Below, piece after piece: positions 9,582-20,022 of a DNA stretch of 64,000 nt. The position numbers were made by a program, and so were the translations under genes. The DNA is from RYN-230 sp963713815 (GTDB lineage Bacteria; Actinomycetota; Actinomycetes; Streptosporangiales; Streptosporangiaceae). The notes under the pieces are model-generated. The model made no database searches. It was not told the origin of the DNA and saw only the letters and a program-made list of their open reading frames with translations. The stretch lies in assembly GCA_963713815.1 (NCBI GenBank), contig CAVQNH010000044.1:1-64000 (forward strand), in the 5' to 3' direction. Positions within the stretch are counted from its first letter, which is position 1, and each line of letters begins with the position of its first letter.

Positions 9582-10244
9582 TTACGAGCAGGCCGCCGCC
9601 TTGGCGACGTGGCGGACCTGGAACGCGATCACGGTCAGCATCACCCCGTAAACCAGCAGCCAGATGCCCATCACCCAGAGCAGGATGTGCAGGGAGATGG
9701 TGGGCCAGAACATCACGATCAGGCCGGCGGCCAGGCTCAGCACGCCGGTGAAGGCCCGCAGCCCGCGCCCGGTGCCCGGCCCGGACGTGGCCGCCACGCT
9801 CAGGTCCACGATCCCGTGCAGGGTCCAGAACACCCCGACGATGAACGCGAGCAGGACCACGGTGACGTCGATGTGCCGCAGGAAGTACAGCCCGGCGAAG
9901 ATGGCCAGCAGGCCGATGAGGACGTAGGCGGCCCGGCTGCCGCCGGACAGGCCGCGCCCCGCGAACCCGGACACCAGCCGGAACAGGCCGCTGACCAGCA
10001 GCGCCGCGCCCAGCAGGTAGGCCACGACGATGACCGTGGCCTTGGGCCACACCAGCAGGATCACCCCGGCCGCGAGCGTCACCACCGCGACCAGGATGAG
10101 CACCTGCCAGGCCGACGCCCAGGCGACGGCCGTCTCCCGCTCGTACAGATCCGAGCCGGATGATCCGGCGGCGTCGGTGCTGTCCAGCCCCGGCTCGGCT
10201 GGCTGGGCGTGGCGGCCCGCCGGCCCCGATTGCTGAGCTGTCAT
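9582..10244 (-). CDS. DUF308 (HdeD-like) membrane protein
   Basis: A 220-residue protein read from the ATG at 10244, which follows an AGGAGG ribosome site on the minus strand. After a soluble 45-residue N-terminus come six hydrophobic segments, paired as in the HdeD/DUF308 duplicated three-helix fold (VLILVAVVTLAAGVILLVWP, then YLLGAALLVSGLFRLVSGF, and so on). HdeD helps enterobacteria survive acid; in actinomycetes the role is unknown and the annotation is by fold only. Transcribed toward the LAL regulator and away from tig. Confidence 0.82.
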   Translation of the reverse strand: MTAQQSGPAGRHAQPAEPGLDSTDAAGSSGSDLYERETAVAWASAWQVLILVAVVTLAAGVILLVWPKATVIVVAYLLGAALLVSGLFRLVSGFAGRGLSGGSRAAYVLIGLLAIFAGLYFLRHIDVTVVLLAFIVGVFWTLHGIVDLSVAATSGPGTGRGLRAFTGVLSLAAGLIVMFWPTISLHILLWVMGIWLLVYGVMLTVIAFQVRHVAKAAACS

Positions 10245-10539
10245 AGCGCCTCCTAGGTTCCTGCGCGCCGCTACCCCCACCAGCGTGCGCAGCGCGGGCC
10301 GGGCGGGCACCACCCGCGGCGGGTGAAGCGGGGGTAAAAGGCGCCATGGCGGGCACCGCCGGGTCGTCCGCGCCTAGCCGACCCCGCAACGGCCACTAGA
10401 CTGGGCGCCCGTGGCCGTCAGCGGCTGCGCTGGGTCGCGCGTAACCGCGTACGAGGCGCGGCGGGAGCGGCCAGGCGGGGACCCCAGAGCGCGGCAGCGC
10501 AGCAGACTTCGAGCGCATGGATCAGGGAGTGACGGCGAC

Positions 10540-12062
10540 GTGAAGACCGACGTCGAGGAGCTTGGCCCGACCCGGGTGAAGCTGACCATCGAAGTTCCGT
10601 TCGAGGAGCTGAAGGGCAGCCTCGACAAGGCCTACCGCGAGGTCGGCCGGCAGGTGCGCGTGCCCGGCTTCCGGCCGGGCCGGGTGCCGCCGCGCATCAT
10701 CGACCAGCGGTTCGGCCGCGGGGTGGTGCTGGAGCAGGCGGTCAACGAGGCCGTTCCCCAGCTGTACGGGCAGGCCCTCCAGGAGAACGACGTGTTCGCG
10801 CTCGGCCAGCCGGACCTCGAGATCACCAAGCTGGACGACGGCAAGGAGCTGGCCTTCACCGCCGAGGTGGACGTGCGGCCGAAGTTCGAGATCCCCGACC
10901 TGCACGGGCTGCCGGTCGCCGTGGACAACGCCGTGGTCACCCCGGACGAGGTCGAGGAGTACATCGGCGGCCTGCGCGAGCGGTTCGCCTCGCTGAAGGG
11001 CGTTGACCGGCCGGTCGAGGACGGGGACTTCACCTCGATCGACCTGTCCGCCTCGGTGGACGGCGAGCCGGTCGAGGACGCCCAGGTCAGCGGCTACTCC
11101 TACCAGGTGGGCAGCGGCAGCCTGCTGGACGGCCTGGACGAGGCGCTGACCGGGCTGTCGGCCGGTGAGTCCACGACGTTCACCGCCGAGCTGGTCGGCG
11201 GGGACCACGGCGGCGAGCAGGCCGAGGTGACCGTGACCGTGCACAGCGTCAAGGTCAAGGAGCTTCCCGAGCTGGACGACGAGTTCGCCCAGTCCGCCAG
11301 CGAGTACGACACGCTCGGCGAGTTCCGGGCCGGGACCCGCGGCCAGCTGGAGGGCATGAAGCGGATGCAGCAGGTCGGCCAGGCGCGCGAGCGCGCGCTG
11401 GAGGCGGTGCTCAGCAAGATCGACATCCCGCTGCCGGACAGCATGGTCAACAGCGAGATCCAGATGCGGCACGAGTCGCTGGATGAGCAGCTGGAGCGGG
11501 CCGGCACCAGCATGGACGACTACCTGGCCACGTCCGGCCAGACCGCCGAGCAGCTCGAGACCGAGATCACCGACAGCGCGCGGCGCTCGGTCAAGGCCGG
11601 CTTCGTGCTGGACCAGCTGGCCCGGCAGGAAGAGCTGAACATCGAGCAGGACGAGCTCAACTCGTTCGTGATCGAGCAGGCCTACCGGATGGGCGTGCAG
11701 CCCGACCGGCTGGCCCAGGAACTGGCCGACCGGAACCAGATCGGCTCCGTGATCACCGAGGTGCTGCGGGGCAAGGCCCTGACCCTCATCACCGAGCGCG
11801 CCACCGTGACCGACGAGGCCGGCCAGCCGGTCGACATCGAGGCGGCCATGCGGGCCGACCAGGCCGAGGAGACGGACGCCGGCGAGGCTGAGGCCAGCGA
11901 GGGTGAGGACAGTGCCGCCGAGGCCGGCGAGGCTGAGCGCGGGCCGGGGAGGCGCCAGAGGCCAGTGCGGGGGAGGCCGGGACGGCGGGAGACGGCCCGG
12001 CGGGAGACAGCTCAGCAGAGGACGGCGCGGGGGATGACGAGCCAGGCGGCGCCACCGCGTGA
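10540..12062 (+). CDS. tig: trigger factor (ribosome-associated chaperone and prolyl isomerase)
   Basis: Trigger factor binds the ribosome exit tunnel through L23 and folds new chains. The likely start is the GTG at 10540 (VKTDVEELGPTRVKLTIEVP). The ribosome-binding domain carries the signature GFRPGRVPP at about residues 44-52. A FKBP-type domain follows at about 150-240 (GDFTSIDLSASVDG), then the helical C-terminal arms. The frame stays open to 12174, but from about 11945 it becomes Arg-rich (GRRQRPVRGRPGRR), whereas shifting one base gives the acidic tail typical of actinobacterial Tig, ending at a TGA at 12060-12062. I therefore infer a one-base deletion near 11940-11960 and give that end. 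First gene of the tig-clpP-clpX cluster. Confidence 0.93.
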
Positions 12063-12225
12063 CCCGGCCGGAGCAGGGTCGCTGACCAGGGCCCGCCTGC
12101 GGGTCCTGGCCGTCCTGAGTTCCCGGCTATCGCCTGCGCCGACAGCGAACAGGGCTGGGGCGCGGACGATCTGACCCTGGCCCGGAGTTATCGTCCATGT
12201 CAATGACGCACATACGTGAGCGGAA

Positions 12226-12874
12226 ATGGAGAGCAGAGTGACGCCTCCGGCCTTCGAGGACCCGGCAGGGATCCTGGCGCGTACCGCGGAAGCGGCCCCG
12301 CCGCTGATTACCGAACAGATATTCAACCGGCTGCTCCGGCACCGGATCATCTTTCTCGGCCAGCAGGTTGACGAGGACATCGCCAACCGGATGTGCGCCG
12401 AGATGGTGCTGCTCGCGTCCGAGGACGACAAGCGCGACATCAGCATCTACATCAACTCGCCCGGCGGGTCCGTGTACGCGGGCCTGGCCATCTACGACGT
12501 GATGCAGTACGTCCCGAACGACGTGGCCACCTACGCGATGGGCATGGCCGCGTCCATGGGCCAGTTCCTGCTGTCCGCCGGGAACCCCGGGCAAGCGGTA
12601 CGCGCTGCCGCACGCCAGCGTCCTGATGCACCAGCCGTCCGGCGGCATCGGCGGGACCGCGTCCGACATCCGGATCCAGGCCGAGCAGATGCTGTACATC
12701 AAGCGCACCCTGGCCGAGCGCACGGCCTTCCACACCGGGCAGAGCGTCGAGCAGATCGAGAAGGACGCCGACCGGGACCGCTGGTTCACCGCGGAGCAGG
12801 CCAAGGAGTACGGCTTCGTGGACCACGTGATCCGCAGCGCCGTCGAAGTCCCGACTGTCGGGCCGGTGTCATGA
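12226..12874 (+). CDS. clpP1: ATP-dependent Clp protease proteolytic subunit 1 (frameshifted)
   Basis: Serine peptidase that forms the ClpP1P2 barrel fed by ClpX and ClpC. Seen: the Ser motif GMAASMG, then MHQPSGG with the catalytic His, and DADRD with the Asp near the C-terminus. The first half reads in the frame of the ATG at 12226; the second half (MHQPSGGIGGTASDIRIQAE onward) is one base out. The break is at about 12586-12595, where the sequence gives SAGNPGQ but the family has SAGTPGKRYALPHA. Removing one base restores it. Essential in mycobacteria, so a sequence error is the simplest reading. It ends in ATGA overlap with a possible upstream start of clpP2. Confidence 0.92.
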
Positions 12875-12918
12875 ATCGCCACGCCGGACCCACCGGACAT
12901 GGAGCGGAGGAGCCGCAA

Positions 12919-13593
12919 GTGAGTACATCCAGCCGCGGGCTGGCCGGACCGCGGCACCTGGTGCCGGGATCGGCGGAATCCCGCTACGTCCTGCCCTCGT
13001 TCGTGGAGCGCACCTCGTACGGGGTCAAGGAGATGAACCCGTACAACAAGCTCTTCGAGGAGCGGATCATCTTCCTGGGCGTGCAGATCGACGACGCCTC
13101 CGCCAACGACGTCATCGCGCAGCTGATCGCGCTGGAGTCGCTGGACCCGGACCGCGACATCACGATGTACATCAACTCGCCCGGCGGGTCGGTGACCTCG
13201 ATGATGGCCATCTACGACACGATGCAGTTCGTCCAGCCCGAGCTGCAGACGGTCTGCATCGGCCAGGCGGCGTCGGGCGCGGCGGTGCTGCTGGCCGCGG
13301 GCACGGCGGGCAAGCGGCTGGCCCTGCCCAACGCGCGCATCCTGCTGCACCAGCCGGCCACCGAGGGCGGCTACGGGCAGTCCAGTGACCTGGAGATCCA
13401 GGCCCAGGAGATCCTGCGGATGCGGTCCGCGATGGAGCACATCGTGGCCATCCACACCGGCCGGACCGAGGACCAGGTCCGCCAGGACATCGAGCGGGAC
13501 AAATTCTTCACCGCCGAAGAGGCCAAGGAATACGGTCTGGTGGATGAGGTTCTGTCCAGCTTGAAGCGCCGTACCGAGGTAGGGTCGTCCTAA
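12919..13593 (+). CDS. clpP2: ATP-dependent Clp protease proteolytic subunit 2
   Basis: A 224-residue ClpP paralogue, the partner of ClpP1. The GTG at 12919 is chosen because GGAGCGGAGGAG lies 6 bp upstream. An ATG at 12871 overlapping the clpP1 stop (ATGA) is in frame and would add 16 residues. Seen: the catalytic Ser in CIGQAASGAAVLLAAG, the His in LLHQPATEG, and the N-terminal segment ending RYVLPSFVERT that is processed in relatives. The same open frame continues upstream into clpP1 only because clpP1 is frameshifted, so the apparent 455-residue fusion is an artefact. Confidence 0.95.
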   Translation: MSTSSRGLAGPRHLVPGSAESRYVLPSFVERTSYGVKEMNPYNKLFEERIIFLGVQIDDASANDVIAQLIALESLDPDRDITMYINSPGGSVTSMMAIYDTMQFVQPELQTVCIGQAASGAAVLLAAGTAGKRLALPNARILLHQPATEGGYGQSSDLEIQAQEILRMRSAMEHIVAIHTGRTEDQVRQDIERDKFFTAEEAKEYGLVDEVLSSLKRRTEVGSS

Positions 13594-13794
13594 CCAGGAG
13601 AATTCGTCCTCACCGGCGGGGCGGCTCCGGGCCCAGCTATCGCGGCGGGGGCCCCGGAGGCGGTACCGTCAGAGGTAGAAGGTCGGCCCCCGGGCCCGGA
13701 GCGCCCGAGGGCAAACACGAGCGTGGTGGCACGGCGGAACGCCGCCGTCAGCCCCGAGGCGGGGGCGGACGGCCCCAGGTAAAGGAGTAGCTGG

Positions 13795-15072
13795 GTGGCT
13801 CGCATCGGCGATGGTGGTGACCTGCTGAAGTGCTCTTTCTGCGGGAAGAGCCAGAAGCAAGTCAAGAAGCTGATCGCGGGCCCAGGCGTGTACATCTGCG
13901 ACGAGTGCATCGACCTGTGCAACGAGATCATCGAGGAAGAGCTGGCCGAGCCGTCCGAGCTCAAATGGGACAGCCTGCCCAAGCCCCGCGAGATCTACGA
14001 GTTCCTCGACGCGTACGTGATCGGGCAGGAGAAGGCCAAGAAGGCCCTGTCCGTGGCGGTCTACAACCACTACAAGCGGGTCCAGTCCGGCGGCGACACC
14101 CGGCCCGGCGATGACGGTGTCGAGCTGGCCAAGTCGAACATCCTGCTGCTCGGCCCGACCGGCTCCGGCAAGACCCTGCTGGCCCAGACGCTGGCCCGGC
14201 TGCTCAACGTCCCGTTCGCGATCGCCGACGCCACCGCCCTCACCGAGGCGGGCTACGTCGGCGAGGACGTCGAGAATATTTTGCTCAAATTGATCCAGGC
14301 GGCCGAGTACGACGTGAAGAAGGCCGAGACCGGGATCATCTACATCGACGAGATCGACAAGATCGCCCGGAAGAGCGAGAACCCCTCCATCACCCGGGAC
14401 GTCTCGGGGGAGGGTGTGCAGCAGGCGCTGCTGAAGATCCTCGAGGGCACCACCGCCTCGGTGCCGCCGCAGGGCGGCCGGAAGCACCCGCATCAGGAAT
14501 TCATCCAGATCGACACGACCAACGTCCTGTTCATCTGCGGCGGCTCCTTCTCCGGGCTGGAGAAGATCATCGAGTCGCGGGTCGGCAAGAGCGGGATGGG
14601 CTTCGGCGCGGTGCTCCGGGTCAAGAACGACCGGGCCTCGGGCGACGCGTTCGCCGACGTCATGCCGGAGGACCTGCTGAAGTTCGGGATGATCCCGGAG
14701 TTCGTGGGACGGCTGCCGGTCATCACCAGCGTGCACAACCTGGACCGGGACGCGCTGATCTCGATCCTCACCGTGCCGCGGAACGCGCTGGTCAAGCAGT
14801 ACCGGCGGCTGTTCGAGCTGGACGGGGTGGACCTGGAGTTCACCGACGACGCGCTGGAAGCCGTGGCCGACCTGGCCATCCTGCGCGGCACCGGGGCCCG
14901 CGGCCTGCGCGCCATCCTCGAAGAAGTGCTGATGTCGGTGATGTACGAGGTGCCGAGCCGCAAGGACGTCGAGCGGGTGGTGATCACCGGGCCGGTGGTC
15001 CTGGAGCACGTCAACCCCACCCTGGTGCCGCGCGACTCGGCGCGCCGGACCCCGCGGGAAAAGTCGGCCTGA
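13795..15072 (+). CDS. clpX: ATP-dependent Clp protease ATP-binding subunit ClpX
   Basis: A 425-residue AAA+ unfoldase that recognises tagged substrates and threads them into ClpP. Seen: the N-terminal zinc-binding domain with Cys13, Cys16, Cys35 and Cys38 (CSFC...CDEC); Walker A GPTGSGKT at about residues 120-127; Walker B IYIDEIDKI; the pore/sensor region SGEGVQQALLKILEG; and the IGF-type loop that docks on ClpP (here RVGKSGMGFG). It starts at a GTG behind AAAGGAG. It lies 201 bp after clpP2, leaving room for its own promoter. Confidence 0.97.
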   Translation: MARIGDGGDLLKCSFCGKSQKQVKKLIAGPGVYICDECIDLCNEIIEEELAEPSELKWDSLPKPREIYEFLDAYVIGQEKAKKALSVAVYNHYKRVQSGGDTRPGDDGVELAKSNILLLGPTGSGKTLLAQTLARLLNVPFAIADATALTEAGYVGEDVENILLKLIQAAEYDVKKAETGIIYIDEIDKIARKSENPSITRDVSGEGVQQALLKILEGTTASVPPQGGRKHPHQEFIQIDTTNVLFICGGSFSGLEKIIESRVGKSGMGFGAVLRVKNDRASGDAFADVMPEDLLKFGMIPEFVGRLPVITSVHNLDRDALISILTVPRNALVKQYRRLFELDGVDLEFTDDALEAVADLAILRGTGARGLRAILEEVLMSVMYEVPSRKDVERVVITGPVVLEHVNPTLVPRDSARRTPREKSA

Positions 15073-15172
15073 GCGGGGCGGCCCGGCGCGGGAGCGCGGG
15101 CGGCCTGGCCCGGCGGCACCCCGCGGTGACACTGCACGGGCGGCGTTGCGCACGGCACTAGACTCGGCTGTC

Positions 15173-18009
15173 GTGAGTGCAGATCTGACGCAGCAGCGAG
15201 CCGAACTCCCGCCGCAGTACGTGCCGGGCGAGGTAGAGGACCGCCTGTACCAGTCGTGGGATTCCCGCGGGCTGATGCACGCGGAGGCCAAGGACGCCAG
15301 CCCGGAGCACCCGGCCTTCTGCATCGTGATCCCCCCGCCGAACGTCACCGGGGTGCTGCACATCGGCCACGCGCTCAACCACACGCTGATCGACGCGCTG
15401 GTCCGGCGGCGCCGGATGCAGGGCTACACCACGCTGTGGGTGCCCGGCATGGACCATGCGGGCATCGCCACCCAGAACGTGGTGGAGCGGGAACTGGCCA
15501 AGGAAGGCCTGAGCCGCTACGACCTGGGCCGCGAGGCGTTCGTGGAGCGGGTCTGGCAGTGGAAGGCCGAGTCCGGCGGGAAGATCCTCGGCCAGATGCG
15601 CCGCCTCGGCGACTCCGTGGACTGGTCCCGCGAGCGGTTCACCATGGACGAGGGCCTGTCCCGCGCGGTGCAGACCGTGTTCAAGCGGCTGTTCGACGAC
15701 AAGCTCATCTACCGGGCCGAGCGGATCATCAACTGGTGCCCGCGCTGCCTCACCGCGCTGTCCGACATCGAGGTGGACCACAGCGACGAGGACGGCGAGC
15801 TGGTCTCCATCCGGTACGGGGACGGCGACGACTCGGTCGTGGTCGCGACCACCCGGGCCGAGACGATGCTGGGTGACACCGCGGTGGCGGTGCATCCCGA
15901 CGATGCCCGGTACGCCCACCTGGTCGGCCGGGATGTGCAGCTGCCGCTGTCCAGCCGGCGGATCCCGGTGGTCGCGGACCCGCACGTGGACCCGGAGTTC
16001 GGCACCGGCGCGGTCAAGGTGACCCCGGCGCACGACCCGGACGACTTCGAGATCGGCCGCCGCCACGGGCTGCCCAGCATCACCGTCCTGGACGAGCACG
16101 GCCGGGTCACCGCGCACGGCCCGTTCGAGGGCATGGACCGGTTCGAGGCCCGGCCCGCGGTGGTCCGGGCGCTCCGCGAGGACGGCCGGATCGTGGCCGA
16201 GATCCGGCCCTATGTGCACTCGGTGGGCCACTGCAGCCGGTGCAGCACGGTGGTCGAGCCCCGGCTGTCCCTGCAGTGGTTCGTCAAGGTCGGCCCGCTG
16301 GCCAAGGCGGCCGGCGACGCGGTCCGCGACGGCCGGGTCGGCATCCACCCGGCCGAGCTGGCGCCCCGCTACTTCGACTGGGTCAACGACATGCACGACT
16401 GGTGCATCAGCCGCCAGCTGTGGTGGGGCCACCGCATCCCGGTCTGGTACGGGCCGGCGGGCGAGGTCGTCGCCGTCGGACCGGGGGAGGACCCGCCGTC
16501 CGGCGAGGGCTGGCGGCAGGACCCCGACGTGCTCGACACCTGGTTCTCGTCGGCGCTGTGGCCATGCTCCACGCTGGGCTGGCCGGATGACACCGAGGAC
16601 CTGGCCGTCTTCTACCCCACCAGCGTCCTGGTCACGGCCTACGACATCCTGTTCTTCTGGGTGGCCCGGATGATGATGTTCGGCCTCTACGCCATGTCAC
16701 AGCGCGAGCCGGCCCAGGCGGTCCCGTTCCGGGACATCGCCCTGCACGGCCTGGTGCGGGACCAGTACGGCAAGAAGATGTCCAAGTCGCTGGGCAACAC
16801 CGTGGACCCGCTGGACTGGATCGACCGGTTCGGCGCCGACGCCACCCGGTTCACCCTGGCCCGCGGGGCCAGCCCGGGCAGCGACGTGGCGGTCAGCGAG
16901 GAATGGGTCACCGGGTCCAGGAACTTCTGCAACAAGCTGTGGAACGCGACCCGCTTCGCGCTGCTGAACGGCGCGACCGTGCCGCAGGCGCTGCCGGATC
17001 CGGGGCAGATGCCGACCGCGGCCCGCTGGATCCTGTCCCGGCTGTCCGCCGTGACCGCCGAGTCTGACCAGCTCTTCGAGCGTTATGAGTTCGGCAAGGT
17101 GTGCGAGCTGCTGTACCACTTCGCCTGGGACGAGGTGTGCGACTGGTACCTGGAGCTGGCCAAGCCGGCCCTGTCCGGGTCAGCAGAGCCCGGGCCGCCC
17201 GCCGGCGAAGCCGGCCAGCCAGCCCCGCCGGCGAAGCCGGCCCAGCCAGCACGCAGACGGCGGCCGGGGTCACCCGTGAGGTGCTCGGCTACGTGCTGGA
17301 CCGGCTGCTGAAGCTGCTCCACCCGGTCATGCCGTTCGTCACCGAGGAGTTGTGGACCGCGCTCACCGGCGGGGACAGCATCATGATCGCCCCGTGGCCT
17401 GGAGCGCGCGCCGGGACGGCCGGTGGCGGGACGGCCAGTGGTGGGACGGCCAGTGGTGGGGAGGGCCGTGACGGCACGGCGGCGGCCTTCCGGGACGCGG
17501 CCGCGGAAGCGGAGATCGGGTCGCTGATGCGGCTGGTCACCGAGGTCCGCCGGTTCCGCTCCGACCAGGGGCTGCGCCCCGGGCAGCAGGTGCCCGCGGT
17601 GCTGGCCGGGATCGGGGGGACCCGCCTCGCGCCGCACGAGGGCAGCATCCGGTCGCTGCTGCGGCTGACCGCGCCCGGCGACAGCTTCACGGCGACCGCG
17701 TCCGTGCTGGCCGAGGGCATCACCGTGGAACTCGACACCGCCGCCGGGATCGACGTGGCCGCGGAGCGCCGCCGGCTGGACAAGGACCTCGCCGCCGCCC
17801 GCAAGGAGGCGGACCAGGCCGGGCGCAAGCTGGGCAACGAGTCCTTCCTGGCCAAGGCACCCGCCGACGTGGTGGCCAAGACCCGCGAACGGCTCGAGGC
17901 GGCGCACGCCGACATCGAGCGGATCAGCGGCCGGCTCGCCGCCCTGCCGGCGGCGGGCCCGGGACCGGCGGACGCAGGATCGGCGGAGAAGGGCCAGGGG
18001 GACGGTTGA
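15173..18009 (+). CDS. valS: valine--tRNA ligase (one frameshift)
   Basis: Class I synthetase that charges tRNA-Val in the cytosol. The start GTG at 15173 is chosen over an upstream ATG at 15146, which falls in non-protein-like sequence. Seen: HIGH motif in PPNVTGVLHIGHAL, the editing domain (TTRAETMLGDTAVAVHP), KMSKS in GKKMSKSLGNTVDP, the anticodon-binding helices, and the C-terminal coiled coil (ERRRLDKDLAAARKEADQAGRKL). Between 17165 and 17265 the frame slips by one base. That stretch holds a duplicated block CGCCGGCGAAGCCGGC(C)CAGCCAGC whose first copy has one C fewer; adding it joins both frames. The stop overlaps the folC TTG start. Confidence 0.95.
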
Positions 18010-19697
18010 GCATCCAGGATGAGCTGCGCGAGGCCGAGGGCGAGATCCTCGCGCGGCGTCCTGAGCACGCGATCGAGCCGACCCTGGAACGGATGGCCGC
18101 GCTCGTCTCGGTGCTCGGTGACCCGCAGCGCTCCTACCCGGTTATCCACATCACCGGCACGAATGGCAAGACCTCGACCGCCCGGATGATCGAGAGCCTG
18201 CTGCGCGCGCGGGGCCTGCGCACCGGCCTGTTCACCAGCCCGCACCTGTCCTCCATCCGGGAACGCATCGTCGTGGACGGCCAGCCGGTCTCCGCCGAGA
18301 CCTTCGTGGCCGCGTACGAGGAGCTGGCGCCCTACCTGGCCATGGTCGACGGGCAGCAGGCCACCCAGCTGTCCTTCTTCGAGGTCCTGACCGGCATGGC
18401 CTTCGCCATCTTCGCCGACGTCCCGGTGGACGTGGCCGTCGTCGAGGTCGGGCTGGGCGGCACCTGGGACGCGACCAACATCGCCGACGGCGCCGTGGCC
18501 GTGGTCACCCCGATCTCCCTCGACCACACCGCCTACCTGGGCGGCACGGTGGAGGAGATCGCGACGGACAAGGCCGGGATCATCAAGCCCGGCGCGGTGG
18601 CCGTGCTGGCCCAGCAGCCGCTCCCGGCAGCGGAGGCGCTGCTGCGCCGGGCCGTCACGGTCGGGGCCAGCGTGGTCCGCGAGGGGCTGGAGTTCGGGGT
18701 CCTCAACCGTGATCTGGCGGTCGGCGGCCAGCGGCTGGACCTGCGCGGGCTGCGCGGCGACTACACCGACATCGTGCTGCCGCTGTTCGGGGCCTACCAG
18801 GCCGGTAACGCGGCCGTGGCGCTGGCCGCGGTCGAGGCGTTCGCCGCCGGGACGCCGCTGGCCGGGCAGTCGGCCGACCTGGAGGCGGACCAGGCCGACG
18901 AGACCGCGGGCTGGCCCCCGGAGGACGAGGATTCCGAGTCCTCGGCCGCCGCGGATGCGCGCCTGGCTGATCTTGATGACGACAGGCCCGTGGTTCCGCC
19001 GGCCCGGGCCGCCGCGGATGACGACGAGCCACCCGGGGCGCTGGGGCAGGATCTGGTGCGGGAGGGCTTCGCGCAGGTCACATCGCCGGGGCGGCTCGAG
19101 GTGGTGCGGCGCAGCCCGGTGGTGATCCTGGACGCGGCGCACAATCCGGCGGGCATGGAAGCCGCGATGGAAGCCCTCACCGAGGCGTTCACGTTCGCGG
19201 CGGTCATCGGGGTGCTGGCGGTCAGCGAGGACAAGGACGTGGCCGGGATCCTCGACCAGATGGAGCCGGTGATCTCTGAGCTGGTGGTGACCCGGAACTC
19301 ATCTGATCGGTCCATGGACCCGGACAAGCTGGGCGAGCTGGCCGCGTCGGTGTTCGGGGCGGAGCGGGTGCACGTGGCGGGGCGGCTCGACGACGCCCTG
19401 GAGATGGCGGTGGGCCTGGCCGACGACGCGTCCGGCGAGGACGGGCTGACCCTCACCGGGGTGCTGGTCACCGGGTCGGTCGTCACCGCGGGGGACGCCC
19501 GGCTCCTGCTCGCCCCGGACCGCGTCGAGGTGGACCGCGCGGACGCGCACCGCGCGGAACAGGATCGCCTGGACCGCGAGGAGCGCGACCGCGAGGAGCG
19601 CGAGGACTGGGCCAGCGAGGACCAGGACCGCGAGGACCGCGAGGAGCGCGAAGACCGCGAGCATCGCGATCCTGAGGGGGCGGCGGGGGAGGAATGA
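18006..19697 (+). CDS. folC: bifunctional folylpolyglutamate/dihydrofolate synthase
   Basis: A 563-residue Mur-ligase-type enzyme that adds glutamate to (dihydro)folates using ATP. It starts at a TTG overlapping the valS stop. Seen: P-loop ITGTNGKTSTARM at about residues 48-60, SPHLSSIRERI, the DHTAYLGGTVEEIA segment, and the C-terminal VILDAAHNPAGM. Two oddities: an acidic insert of about 60 residues (ADLEADQADETAG to DDDEPPG) between the central and C-terminal domains, and a roughly 50-residue tail of almost only Arg, Asp and Glu (DREERDREERED). The usual length is about 430-480. The next gene, DUF4233, is its normal actinobacterial partner. Confidence 0.95.
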   Translation: MSIQDELREAEGEILARRPEHAIEPTLERMAALVSVLGDPQRSYPVIHITGTNGKTSTARMIESLLRARGLRTGLFTSPHLSSIRERIVVDGQPVSAETFVAAYEELAPYLAMVDGQQATQLSFFEVLTGMAFAIFADVPVDVAVVEVGLGGTWDATNIADGAVAVVTPISLDHTAYLGGTVEEIATDKAGIIKPGAVAVLAQQPLPAAEALLRRAVTVGASVVREGLEFGVLNRDLAVGGQRLDLRGLRGDYTDIVLPLFGAYQAGNAAVALAAVEAFAAGTPLAGQSADLEADQADETAGWPPEDEDSESSAAADARLADLDDDRPVVPPARAAADDDEPPGALGQDLVREGFAQVTSPGRLEVVRRSPVVILDAAHNPAGMEAAMEALTEAFTFAAVIGVLAVSEDKDVAGILDQMEPVISELVVTRNSSDRSMDPDKLGELAASVFGAERVHVAGRLDDALEMAVGLADDASGEDGLTLTGVLVTGSVVTAGDARLLLAPDRVEVDRADAHRAEQDRLDREERDREEREDWASEDQDREDREEREDREHRDPEGAAGEE

Positions 19698-19707
19698 GGG
19701 GGCCCAG

Positions 19708-20022
19708 ATGAGACGACTCTGCGCCACCGTCCTGGTCATGGAGGCGATCGTGATCGGCCTGGCCATCCCGGTGGCCATCACCATCGGGCACGCCTCGCAC
19801 GCCGCCGGGTATGCGGGCGGCGGGCTGGCGGTGGCCGCGGTACTGCTGGCGGGGGTGGTCGGCCGCCCGCGCATGCCATGGGCCCTGATCGCCGGCAGCG
19901 TGCTCCAGGTCCTGGTCATCGCGGCCGGCGTGCTGGTCCCGGCCATGTACGCGCTCGGCGTCATCTTCGCCGGGTTCTGGATCCTGGCTATCTGGATGGG
20001 ACGCCGCTACCAAACTCCCTGA
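19708..20022 (+). CDS. DUF4233 membrane protein
   Basis: A 104-residue protein with three to four hydrophobic segments (VMEAIVIGLAIPVAITIG, AGGGLAVAAVLLAGVVG, MPWALIAGSVLQVLVIAAGVL, YALGVIFAGFWILAIWMG). It matches the small DUF4233 proteins that almost always follow folC in actinobacteria. It starts 10 bp after folC, so it is co-transcribed. The function is unknown. Its last 35 bp overlap the end of the convergent histidine kinase gene. Confidence 0.88.
   Translation: MRRLCATVLVMEAIVIGLAIPVAITIGHASHAAGYAGGGLAVAAVLLAGVVGRPRMPWALIAGSVLQVLVIAAGVLVPAMYALGVIFAGFWILAIWMGRRYQTP

Noticed and set aside
12226..13593. A single 455-codon frame covering clpP1 and clpP2
   Set aside because: The middle third is not ClpP-like. 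clpP1 is frameshifted and clpP2 happens to lie in the same frame as the clpP1 start, so this is not a fusion protein.
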